Origin: an uncultured Ideonella sp.
GTDB lineage: Bacteria > Pseudomonadota > Gammaproteobacteria > Burkholderiales > Burkholderiaceae
Direction of reading: 5' to 3'
Length of the DNA: 6,649 bases
Assembly: GCA_946479475.1 (NCBI GenBank)
Contig: CAMLGG010000283.1
Span: 1 to 6,649 of the forward strand
This document shows, piece after piece, positions 1 to 6,344 of this stretch; positions within the stretch are counted from its first letter, which is position 1, and each line of letters begins with the position of its first letter. Position numbers and translations under genes: made by a program. The notes under the pieces are model-generated. The model was not told where the DNA came from and made no database searches. It saw nothing but the letters and a program-made list of their open reading frames with translations.

Positions 1-1
1 A

Positions 2-1543
2 GGCCACGACCTGCGCGTGTCTTCGTCCACCGGCAGCGGCAAGACCGCCTCGTTCGTGCTGCCGGCGCTGCAGCGCGTGCTCGCCGCGCGTGGCGACAAC
101 ACCAAGCGGCGCGAGAAGGGCGTGGTCCAGGGCCCGCGCGTCCTCGTGCTGACCCCGACCCGCGAACTCGCGCTGCAGGTCGCCAAGGCCACGATGACCT
201 ATGGCCGCCACGTGCAGGGCCTGCGCGTCGCCACCGTGGTCGGCGGCGTGCCCTACGGCGCTCAGCTGAAGGCGCTGCGCGGCCCGCTCGACGTGCTGAT
301 CGCCACGCCCGGCCGCCTGATCGACCACCTCGGCAGCGGCAAGGCCGTGCTTGAAAACGTCGACATGCTGGTGCTCGACGAGGCCGATCGCATGCTCGAC
401 ATGGGCTTCATCGAGGACATCGAGCACATCGCCGAGAGCCTGCCGGCCAAGCGCCAGACGCTCATGGCCAGCGCCACCTTCGCCGGCGAAGTCGGCCGCC
501 TGGCGCAACGCCTGCAGCGCGAAGACGTCGAGCGCATCGAGATCGCCGCCCACACCGAGAAGCACGAGAACATCGCCCAGCAGCTGATGTGGGCCGATGA
601 CCTCGACCACAAGCATGCCTTGCTGGACGCGCTGCTGACCGAGCGCGAGGTCGACCAGGCCGTCGTCTTCACCAGCACGCAGATCGACGCCGACCGCCTG
701 GCCGACCGCCTGCACGAGATGGGCCACAAGGTCGCCTCGCTGCACGGCGGCATGCCGCAAGGCCGCCGCACCCGCGTGCTGCAGGGCCTGCGCTCGCGCC
801 AGCTGCGCATCCTAGTCGCCACCGACGTGGCCGCCCGCGGCATCGACGTGCCGACCATCAGCCACGTCATCAACTACGGCCTGCCGCTGAAGGCGGAGGA
901 CTACGTGCACCGCATCGGCCGAACCGGCCGCGCCGGCCGCTCGGGCCGCGCCGTCACCCTGGCCGAGCGCCGCGACGTGCCGATGATCAAGCGCATCCAG
1001 CACTACACGACGCAACCGATCCCGGTCGCCACCGTGGCCGGCCTGGAGCCGACCCGCCCGGCGCCGGACACCCAGAACCGCCCGCCTCGCGGCGGCGCGC
1101 CCCGCGGCAAGGGCGGCCCGGGCGGCTCCGGCTACGGCCGCGTCGGCGACTACTTCGGCGGCGCCAAGCATCGCGGCGGCCCGCGACCCGAGCGGCACCA
1201 CGAGCACCACGGCGCGGCCGAGCGCCGTGCGCCGGCCGACCGCAGCCCCTTCGAGCGCCGCCCCGAGCACCGCGGCGAGCCGCGCTTCGAAAGCCAACCG
1301 CGCTTCGAACAGCGCGGCGAGGGCTACCCCCGCTTCGAGCAGCGCCATGAAGGCCACCAGCGCTTCGAGCACCGCGACCGCCCGGGCTTCGTGAGGGCCG
1401 AAGCCCACCACGGCGGCGCCGGCGATCACCGCGGCGGCCCGCGCGAGGCGCGCCCGGCTCAGCCGAGGTTCGTGCCTTCCAGCAAGCCGCGCTTCGACAA
1501 CAACGGCTCCAACGCCGGCAAGCGGCCGCGGAAGTCGGTGTAA
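2..1543 (+). CDS. DEAD-box ATP-dependent RNA helicase, RhlE-like (5' partial)
   Basis: ATP-driven remodelling of structured RNA (ribosome assembly, mRNA turnover) is the known family role; the substrate here is unknown. The reading frame is open to the left edge, and the codons before the first GTG (17) spell GHDLR, the usual lead-in to motif I, so the true start and Q motif lie outside the window. Counting the GTG as residue 1, motifs appear in order: I (TGSGKT, 5-10), Ia (PTREL, 47-51), GG (75-77), Ib (TPGR, 97-100), II (DEAD, 121-124), III (SAT, 152-154), V (ATDVAARGID, 268-277) and VI (HRIGRTGRAG, 298-307). Both RecA-like domains look intact. From about residue 345 the protein becomes a low-complexity, basic tail rich in Arg, Gly, Pro and His, as in RhlE-type helicases where such tails bind RNA. 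The stop is TAA at 1541-1543. The last 85 bases overlap the convergent peptidase gene. The RhlE subfamily is inferred from overall resemblance. Confidence 0.95.
   Translation, partial: GHDLRVSSSTGSGKTASFVLPALQRVLAARGDNTKRREKGVVQGPRVLVLTPTRELALQVAKATMTYGRHVQGLRVATVVGGVPYGAQLKALRGPLDVLIATPGRLIDHLGSGKAVLENVDMLVLDEADRMLDMGFIEDIEHIAESLPAKRQTLMASATFAGEVGRLAQRLQREDVERIEIAAHTEKHENIAQQLMWADDLDHKHALLDALLTEREVDQAVVFTSTQIDADRLADRLHEMGHKVASLHGGMPQGRRTRVLQGLRSRQLRILVATDVAARGIDVPTISHVINYGLPLKAEDYVHRIGRTGRAGRSGRAVTLAERRDVPMIKRIQHYTTQPIPVATVAGLEPTRPAPDTQNRPPRGGAPRGKGGPGGSGYGRVGDYFGGAKHRGGPRPERHHEHHGAAERRAPADRSPFERRPEHRGEPRFESQPRFEQRGEGYPRFEQRHEGHQRFEHRDRPGFVRAEAHHGGAGDHRGGPREARPAQPRFVPSSKPRFDNNGSNAGKRPRKSV
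1298..1387 (+). repeat. Three 30-bp tandem repeats in the helicase tail
   Basis: Three consecutive 10-codon units (1298-1327, 1328-1357, 1358-1387) encode PRFEQRGEGY, PRFEQRHEGH and QRFEHRDRPG. A half unit, PRFESQ, precedes them at 1280-1297. The units share an R-F-E core and diverge towards the end, and their codons differ, so the array is not a fresh duplication. It lies in the disordered RNA-binding tail. Copy number in such arrays often varies between relatives. Confidence 0.8.
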
Positions 1544-3528
1544 GCCTGCTGGGGCGGCACCGTGTCGCCCGCGGCATAGATGTGGCGGTGCAGGCGCGCC
1601 GCCACCTGCGCATCGAAGGGGTCGCCCGCCTCCTCGAAGGCGCCGAAGGCATCGGCGTCCAGCACCTCGGCCCACAGGTAGACGTAGTAGCCGCAGGCAT
1701 ACGCCGAGCCGGCGAACAGGTGCTGGAAGTGCACCAGCCGGTGTCGCACGCCGACGGCCGGCGGCATGCCCAGGCCGGCCAGCTCCTCGCGCTCGAAGGC
1801 GCTCACGTCCTCCGGCCCTTGCGGGTCGGTGCGCGCGTGCAGCGCCAGGTCGACCAGCGCACTGCCCACATAGCTCACCGTGTCGTAGCCCTGGCCCCAG
1901 CGCTGCGCGGCCTGCAGCCGCTCGATCAGCTCGCGCGGCATGGGTTCGCCCGTCTGCCAGTGGCGCGCATGCTTCGCGAGCACCTCGGGTTGGCTCAGCC
2001 AGTGCTCGAACAGCTGGGAAGGCAGCTCCACGAAGTCGCGCAGGACCTGGGTGCCCGCGAGGCGGTGGTACGTGACCTTGGAAAGCAGGCCGTGCAGGCC
2101 GTGGCCAAACTCGTGGAACAGCGTGCGCGCGTCCTCGAAGGACAGCAGCGTCGGCTGGCCCGGCGCGGCCTTCGCGAAGTTGTTGTTGTTGACGACGATG
2201 GGCGCATCCACGCCCCGGTTGACCGACTGGTAGTTGAAGTCGCTCATCCACGCCCCCGAGCGCTTGCTCTGCCGGGCGAAGTTGTCGTGAAGGAACAGCC
2301 CTGCGCTGCGGCCCGACGCATCGAACATCTCGTAGGCCTTCACGTCCGGGTGGTAGGCCCGGATGCCCGGCCGGGCCTCGAAGTGCACGCCGAACAAGCG
2401 TCCGGCGCAATCGAACAGCGCCTGCACCATCGCATCGAGCGAAAGGTAGGGCTTGAGCTCGGCCTCGTCGAGCGCGTAGCGCGCCTGGCGCACCTTCTCG
2501 GACCAGTGGCGCCAGTCCCAGGGCTCCAGGTGGTCGGACACGCCGTGGCTGCGCATCATGGCGACCAGGGCCTGGCGCTCGCGCTCGGCAGCGGGCAGCG
2601 CACGCGTCCAGACCTCCGTCAGGAGCTGGCGGACGGCGCCTTGCTCGCCGGCCATCGTGTCGGCCAGCGCGTAGTCGGCATAGGACGAATAGCCGTGCGC
2701 CTTCGCCTGCAGGTGGCGCAGTCGCAGGATCTCGCGGGCCAGGGCCCGGTTGTCCGTCGGCCCGCCGCTCTCCCCGCGGCCGACCCAGGCGCGCCAGGCC
2801 TTCTCGCGCAGGTCCCGTCGCTCCGAGAAGGTCAGGAAGGGCACGATCAGCGAGCGGTTCAGCGTGATCGCGTGGCTGCCCTCCGGCAGGCCGCGTTCGG
2901 CGGCGGCCTGCTTCGCCGCCGCGCGGACGAAATCCGGCAGTCCGGCGAGCTCGGCCTCCCCGTTCAGCGGCAGCACGTAGCTGGACTCGTCGGCCAGGAC
3001 GTTCTGCGCGAAGCGCGTGGTCAGCGTGGCCAGCTCCTGCACGACGGCCGAGTAGCGGGCCTGCTCGTGAGGCGTGAAGCGTGCGCCGGCGCGCACCGCA
3101 TCGTCGTGCAGGCGCTCCACCAGGCGCCGGCCCTCGGGCGTGAGCGCCAGTTCGTCCCGCCGCGCGTGCAGCGCATCCAGCCTCGCGAACACGGCCGGAT
3201 GCATCTTCACCGCGGTGTCGTGCGCCGCCAGCGGCGCCGCCATCTCGCGCTGGACGGCCTGCAGCGCCGGCGAGGTCTCGGAGGCGGTCAGGTTGCCCAG
3301 CACCGCCTCGATGCGATAGAGCAGGGCACCGGCCCTGTCCAGCGGCTCGACGGTGTTCTCGAACGTCGCGGGGCCGGCTTGCGCGCCGATCGCATCCAGC
3401 TCGGCCCTGTGCTGCCTCATCGCCTCTTCGAGGGCCGGCGCGAAGTGCTCCGGGCGGATCCGCTCGAAGGGCGGCAGGCCGAAGGGAGCGGTCCAGGAAG
3501 CGAGCAGGGGGTTGTCGGCGAGGCTCAT
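1459..3528 (-). CDS. M3 family zinc metallopeptidase, Dcp-like (peptidyl-dipeptidase / oligopeptidase)
   Basis: Predicted zinc peptidase of 689 residues that cuts short peptides, probably in the cytoplasm, since no signal peptide is seen. The family normally runs about 680-700 residues, so it is full length. The zinc motif HEFGH is at 472-476 and the third ligand Glu501 lies 25 residues after the second His, in FVELPSQ, as expected for M3. Other family blocks are EPWDW (335-339), YHPDVKAYE (392-400), GAWM (425-428), the Gly/Tyr substrate loop around 603-617 (FAGSAYACGYYVY), and a C-terminal FRGRLP (666-671). The blocks around the zinc site (RDFVELPSQLFEHW; GQGYDTVSYVGSALVDL) resemble Dcp more than oligopeptidase A (PrlC). 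Exact specificity, dipeptide release from the C-terminus versus internal cleavage, cannot be read from sequence. The ATG at 3528 is preferred because the family N-terminus (NPLL, then FERIRPEHFAPA) follows at once; no clear ribosome binding site precedes it. The TGA stop at 1459-1461 lies inside the helicase gene. Confidence 0.93.
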   Translation of the reverse strand: MSLADNPLLASWTAPFGLPPFERIRPEHFAPALEEAMRQHRAELDAIGAQAGPATFENTVEPLDRAGALLYRIEAVLGNLTASETSPALQAVQREMAAPLAAHDTAVKMHPAVFARLDALHARRDELALTPEGRRLVERLHDDAVRAGARFTPHEQARYSAVVQELATLTTRFAQNVLADESSYVLPLNGEAELAGLPDFVRAAAKQAAAERGLPEGSHAITLNRSLIVPFLTFSERRDLREKAWRAWVGRGESGGPTDNRALAREILRLRHLQAKAHGYSSYADYALADTMAGEQGAVRQLLTEVWTRALPAAERERQALVAMMRSHGVSDHLEPWDWRHWSEKVRQARYALDEAELKPYLSLDAMVQALFDCAGRLFGVHFEARPGIRAYHPDVKAYEMFDASGRSAGLFLHDNFARQSKRSGAWMSDFNYQSVNRGVDAPIVVNNNNFAKAAPGQPTLLSFEDARTLFHEFGHGLHGLLSKVTYHRLAGTQVLRDFVELPSQLFEHWLSQPEVLAKHARHWQTGEPMPRELIERLQAAQRWGQGYDTVSYVGSALVDLALHARTDPQGPEDVSAFEREELAGLGMPPAVGVRHRLVHFQHLFAGSAYACGYYVYLWAEVLDADAFGAFEEAGDPFDAQVAARLHRHIYAAGDTVPPQQAYTDFRGRLPALEPLLSKRGLLEGTNLG

Positions 3529-3619
3529 GCGAAGCGGCGCTGCGGGCAGTCAAGGGCCTGGCCATGATGCCATCGCACCCGGCCGAATGGGCCTGCCGTT
3601 CACCCCAGGCCGGACTCGC
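3529..3619. other. Intergenic spacer between regA and the peptidase gene
   Basis: This 91-base gap separates the regA stop (TAG, complement of 3620-3622) from the peptidase ATG. It holds one short GC-rich inverted repeat near the regA end and a TTGACT hexamer (complement of 3548-3553) 19 bases before the peptidase ATG. No convincing -10 box follows the hexamer, so I cannot say whether the peptidase has its own promoter or is read through from regA. Confidence 0.5.
3590..3611 (-). terminator. Possible weak terminator hairpin after regA
   Basis: On the minus strand GGCCTG and CAGGCC can form a 6-bp stem with a 10-base loop, starting 8 bases after the regA stop codon. There is no run of T after it, so it does not meet the usual intrinsic terminator pattern. 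In DNA this rich in GC such stems occur by chance. The position is suggestive and the sequence evidence is weak. Confidence 0.2.
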
Positions 3620-4180
3620 CTACTTCACCCGCTGCTTCTCGAGCTTGCGGGCCAGCGTGCGGCGGTGCATGCCCAGGCGGCGTGCGGTCTCGGAGATGTT
3701 GAAGCCCGTCTGCGCCAGCGTCTCGTGGATGCGCTCCCACTCCAGCGTCTTGATGCTGGTGGTGCGCTCGGTCAGCTCGACCTCGGCATCGCCCTCGCTG
3801 CGACTGAACGCAGCCTCGATGTCGTCGGTGTTGGCCGGCTTGGCGAGGTAGTGGCAGGCGCCGAGCTTGATGGCCTCCACCGCGGTGGCGATGCTGGCGT
3901 AGCCGGTCAGCACCACGATCAGCATCTCCGGGTCGTGCTCGTGCAGGTGCTGCACGCAGGCCAGGCCCGAGCCGCCGCCGGCGAGCTTCAGGTCCACCAC
4001 CGCGTGCGTCGGCTGGTGATCCTGAAGCAGCCGCGCCACCTCCTCCAGGCCGGTGGCTCGCAGCACCGCGTAGCCCCGCCGTTCGAACGAGCGCACGAGC
4101 GTGCGCGCAAACGCGTCGTCGTCCTCGACGATCAGGAGCAGCCGGTCGCTGGAGTCGGAGGAGGATTCGTCGACGCTCAT
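3620..4180 (-). CDS. regA: RegA/PrrA/RoxR-type redox response regulator with Fis-type HTH
   Basis: DNA-binding partner of the adjacent RegB-type kinase, 186 residues, close to the roughly 180-190 usual for RegA. The receiver domain (about 13-125) has the acidic pocket (Glu19, Asp20, Asp21), phospho-acceptor Asp63 in VVDLKL, Thr92 in VVLTGYASIATAV and Lys114 in YLAKPA. A short linker leads to a Fis-type helix-turn-helix (about 148-182) containing ISETARRLGMHRRTL, the family signature. The Pro-rich linker described in alphaproteobacterial RegA is absent; the linker here is acidic. The frame is open further upstream, to an ATG at 4264, but that would run through the end of the kinase gene and add unrelated residues. 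The ATG at 4180, 7 bases after the kinase TGA, gives the normal N-terminus. No Shine-Dalgarno sequence is visible, so translation is probably coupled to regB. Known relatives control terminal oxidases, photosynthesis, and carbon or nitrogen fixation genes in response to redox state; the targets here are unknown. Confidence 0.92.
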   Translation of the reverse strand: MSVDESSSDSSDRLLLIVEDDDAFARTLVRSFERRGYAVLRATGLEEVARLLQDHQPTHAVVDLKLAGGGSGLACVQHLHEHDPEMLIVVLTGYASIATAVEAIKLGACHYLAKPANTDDIEAAFSRSEGDAEVELTERTTSIKTLEWERIHETLAQTGFNISETARRLGMHRRTLARKLEKQRVK

Positions 4181-4191
4181 GGGACGCTCAT
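4172..4191 (-). repeat. Duplicated start region at the regB/regA junction
   Basis: The 9-mer ATGAGCGTC occurs twice on the minus strand, reading 4191-4183 and 4180-4172, with an 11-base period. The first copy overlaps the regB stop as ATGA. It opens a four-codon frame (MSVP) whose TGA overlaps the regA ATG, again as ATGA. The second copy is the regA start. All of this is read directly; a role in translational coupling is inference. Confidence 0.6.
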
Positions 4192-5393
4192 TCTGCGGGG
4201 GCCAGGGAGGCCAGCGGCAGGGTGACGCTGACTTCCGCGCCGCCGAAGGGGCGATTGCGCGCATCGATGCGCCCGCCCAGCGTGCGGGCGACGTTGACCG
4301 AAAGGAACAGGCCCAGGCCGCCGCCCGGGCGGCCCTTGCTCGACTGGTAGGGCTTGCCGAACTGCACCAGCATGTCGGGCGGGAAGCCGGGGCCTTCGTC
4401 GAGCACGCGCAACACGAGCTGGTCGTCGCCGTACTCCACGAGCAGGATCAGCGGCGCCTCGGGGGCGGCCTCGGCGGCGTTGTCCAGGATGTTGCCCAGC
4501 ATCTGCCGCAGCGCCGAGTCCGAGATGATCGGCAGGTCCGGCACGCCCTCGCGCCGGTACTCCAGGTCGATCGAGGGCCGCGTGGCCCGCCATCGGGCGA
4601 CCATTTCGTCGAGGAAGCGGTGCAGCGTCGTATGCAGCGGCGCCTCGCCCCGGGCCTCGCCGGCGGACAGAAGAATGCCGCTGACGATGCTCTTGCAGCG
4701 CACCAGCTGGCGCTGCATCTCCTCGATCTCGTCGCGCAGTTCGGGCTCGGCGGCGAAGGGTGCCATGCGGGCCCAGTCGCCGAGGATCACCGACAGCGTC
4801 GCCAGCGGGGTGCCCAGCTCGTGCGCGGCCCCGGAGGCCAGCAGGCCCATGCGCACGATGTGCTCCTCCTCCGCCGCGCGCTGGCGCAGGTCGGCCAGGC
4901 GGGCGTCGCGCTGGCGCAGGTTCTGGCCGATGCGGGTGATGAAGATCACCAGCAGCGAGGCGTTGAGCACGTAGCACAGCAGCAGCCCGCCGATGTAGGT
5001 CGGCGTGAGCGCCGGGCTGGACAGCTCCGCCATCGCCAGGGGCCGGTGCCATTGCGTGAGGGCGACGAAGCAGGCGCTGGTCACGGCCACCAGCGCCCAG
5101 ATGTAGAACGGGCGCAGCAGGACGGAGCCCACCGCGACCAGCAGCAGGTACAGGTAGATGAACGGGTTGGTGACCCCGCCGGCGCAGTAGAGCTGGCCCG
5201 TCAGCACCCCGACGTCGACCAGCAGGCCGGCGAAGAGCTCGCCGTTGTGGACCGGCAGCGCGAGACGCGTTCGCAGGCGGCTGGCCAGGTTGAACAGCGC
5301 CAGCACCGCCAGCAGGCTGAGCATGTGCTCCAGCGGCAGCGCGACGCCGAGGAAGAACTCGACCACGAGGATGGTGGCGAGCTGGCCCGCCAC
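4188..5393 (-). CDS. regB: RegB/PrrB/RoxS-type redox sensor histidine kinase (start uncertain, probably further upstream)
   Basis: Membrane-bound sensor kinase that phosphorylates the adjacent RegA. Numbering from the GTG at 5393 (401 residues), the N-terminal part has about six hydrophobic segments between residues 4 and 153. It contains GGVTNPF (72-78), matching the GGxxNPF quinone-sensing motif known in RegB. The H-box is AAHELGTPLATL with phospho-acceptor His191. Cys233 in VRCKSIV matches the redox-active Cys of RegB. The ATP-binding part has the N-box NILDNAAEAAP (301-311), DEGPGF (332-337) and GGGLGLFLS (357-365). The GTG is the nearest standard start, but in-frame codons above it still encode family sequence (GRKNLLQLIQLRWLA), so the real protein probably begins upstream of 5438. 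No ATG, GTG or TTG exists in any minus frame between 5394 and 5613. A non-standard start such as CTG (5444), or a sequence error, would explain this. It lies 100 bases after SURF1 and 7 before regA, probably in one operon. Confidence 0.9.
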   Translation of the reverse strand: MAGQLATILVVEFFLGVALPLEHMLSLLAVLALFNLASRLRTRLALPVHNGELFAGLLVDVGVLTGQLYCAGGVTNPFIYLYLLLVAVGSVLLRPFYIWALVAVTSACFVALTQWHRPLAMAELSSPALTPTYIGGLLLCYVLNASLLVIFITRIGQNLRQRDARLADLRQRAAEEEHIVRMGLLASGAAHELGTPLATLSVILGDWARMAPFAAEPELRDEIEEMQRQLVRCKSIVSGILLSAGEARGEAPLHTTLHRFLDEMVARWRATRPSIDLEYRREGVPDLPIISDSALRQMLGNILDNAAEAAPEAPLILLVEYGDDQLVLRVLDEGPGFPPDMLVQFGKPYQSSKGRPGGGLGLFLSVNVARTLGGRIDARNRPFGGAEVSVTLPLASLAPAE

Positions 5394-5493
5394 CGCGAGC
5401 CAGCGCAGCTGGATCAGCTGCAGCAGGTTCTTGCGGCCCGCCAGCTGGACCGGCGCGCGGCCGACGTCGCCCGGCGGGAGGCGCCCGGGCGCT
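5394..5493 (-). other. SURF1-regB gap, probably holding the regB N-terminal coding end
   Basis: These 100 bases stay open in the regB frame with no stop. The part nearest regB (about 5394-5441) translates to AGRKNLLQLIQLRWLA, like the juxtamembrane N-terminus of RegB relatives. No ATG, GTG or TTG occurs here in any minus-strand frame. The half nearest SURF1 holds a GC-rich hairpin. No Shine-Dalgarno sequence or promoter is evident. Confidence 0.55.
5468..5491 (-). promoter_or_regulatory. GC-rich hairpin just after the SURF1 stop
   Basis: On the minus strand CGCCCGG and CCGGGCG form a perfect 7-bp G/C stem around a 10-base loop, starting 2 bases after the SURF1 stop codon. The upstream arm is also part of a 12-base perfect palindrome, GCGCCCGGGCGC (5481-5492). 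No T-run follows, so it is unlikely to be a classical terminator. It could be a processing or attenuation element between SURF1 and regB, or a by-product of high GC content. Confidence 0.3.
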
Positions 5494-6324
5494 TCAGGAC
5501 CGTGGTTCGGCGAGGTGGCGAGCGGTCGAGCGGATGACAGGGAACTCTCCGGCCTGGGCCAGCCTGCGAAGGCGCCGCTCGTCGGCGACGAGGTAGCCGA
5601 TCGCGGCGGCCGCCATGAGGGCCAGCGCGAACCAGGTGGCAGCGTAGACGCGGTGATTGTTGCTGAAGTGCAGGACGGTCAGCCCAGCCCGCGGCCAGGC
5701 CGGCGCAGCGCCCGGCTCGGCCACGGCATCGATGAAGTACGGCGCGACGGGCACGCCGGGCGTCGACGATGCCAACTCCCGGGCCGCGGCGATGGCGGCG
5801 ACGTCCCGCGAGTACCAGCGGCCCGAGACTGGATCGTTGTGCTGCCAGAGCCGCCCCTTGGGCTCGGACAGCCGCAGCAGGCCGGTCACCTCCTGGACGC
5901 CCGCCGGCTCTTCGGCGCGGCGCTGCGCGCGGTCACGCGCCTCGGGGGGCACGAAGCCGCGGTTGACCAGCAGCCAGAAGCCCTGCTCCGTGCGAAACGG
6001 GGTCAGCACCCAGTAGCCGCTGCCGAGCACGGTGGTGGCCGCCACAAGGGTCTCGCGGTCATGCGCGAACTCGCCTCGCACCCGGACGCGGCGGTACTCG
6101 TCCGCCTCGCGGGTGATCGCCGGCCAGCCCGTGGCGCCAGGAGCCGACGAAGGCGCCGCGTGGACCTGGTGCTCGACGCGGGCAACCAGGCTCTGCTTCC
6201 ACGCCAGTCGCTCGACCTGCCAGACGCCGAGGGCGATGAAGCCCGCGCAGGCCAGCGCCAGTGCCGCCACCATGGCGGCCAGGGCGCCGAGAGAGCGCGG
6301 ATGGCGGATGGCCGTCGTGTCCAT
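5494..6324 (-). CDS. SURF1 family cytochrome oxidase assembly protein
   Basis: Inner-membrane protein of 276 residues that, in the known family, helps deliver haem to the catalytic subunit of haem-copper oxidases. The sequence shows the family plan: an N-terminal membrane helix (about 13-35) running into LGVWQVERLAWK (32-43), a periplasmic domain, and a second helix (about 226-247). Conserved blocks are YRRVRVRGEF (77-86), GYWVLTPF (103-110), VNRGFVPPE (120-128) and SNNHRVYAATWF (221-232), whose His224 corresponds to the position tied to haem binding in bacterial Surf1. A basic tail of about 30 residues follows the second helix. The ATG at 6324 places the helix normally; it lies 20 bases after the cyoD stop with no clear Shine-Dalgarno sequence. 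Its place after cyoD suggests it serves the quinol oxidase, like the Surf1q variant of Paracoccus, rather than a cytochrome c oxidase. That specificity is inference. Confidence 0.93.
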   Translation of the reverse strand: MDTTAIRHPRSLGALAAMVAALALACAGFIALGVWQVERLAWKQSLVARVEHQVHAAPSSAPGATGWPAITREADEYRRVRVRGEFAHDRETLVAATTVLGSGYWVLTPFRTEQGFWLLVNRGFVPPEARDRAQRRAEEPAGVQEVTGLLRLSEPKGRLWQHNDPVSGRWYSRDVAAIAAARELASSTPGVPVAPYFIDAVAEPGAAPAWPRAGLTVLHFSNNHRVYAATWFALALMAAAAIGYLVADERRLRRLAQAGEFPVIRSTARHLAEPRS

Positions 6325-6344
6325 TCGAAGCGACCCGCGCCCGT

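Noticed and set aside
3525..3553. Promoter for the peptidase gene based on TTGACT (complement of 3548-3553)
   Set aside because: At a 17-base spacing the -10 position would fall on the start codon with GCATGA, a poor match to TATAAT. A single hexamer match is not enough.
812..3565. A 917-codon open frame on the minus strand
   Set aside because: It overlaps the well-supported peptidase and most of the helicase in another frame. Its translation is Arg/Ala/Gly-rich low complexity with no motifs, the usual shadow in GC-rich DNA where stop codons are rare.
1582..3567. A 661-codon open frame on the plus strand opposite the peptidase
   Set aside because: It is the antisense shadow of the peptidase gene, with a His/Arg/Gln/Leu-rich composition, no recognisable domain and no plausible start signal.
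4181..4264. Longer N-terminus for regA starting at an ATG at 4264
   Set aside because: It would overlap the last 77 bases of regB and add 28 Pro/Ser/Arg-rich residues not found in the family. The ATG at 4180 gives a normal receiver domain start.
4101..5537. A 478-codon open frame on the plus strand opposite regB
   Set aside because: It is the antisense shadow of the kinase gene; its Gln/Arg/His/Asp-rich translation has no motif or hydrophobic pattern.
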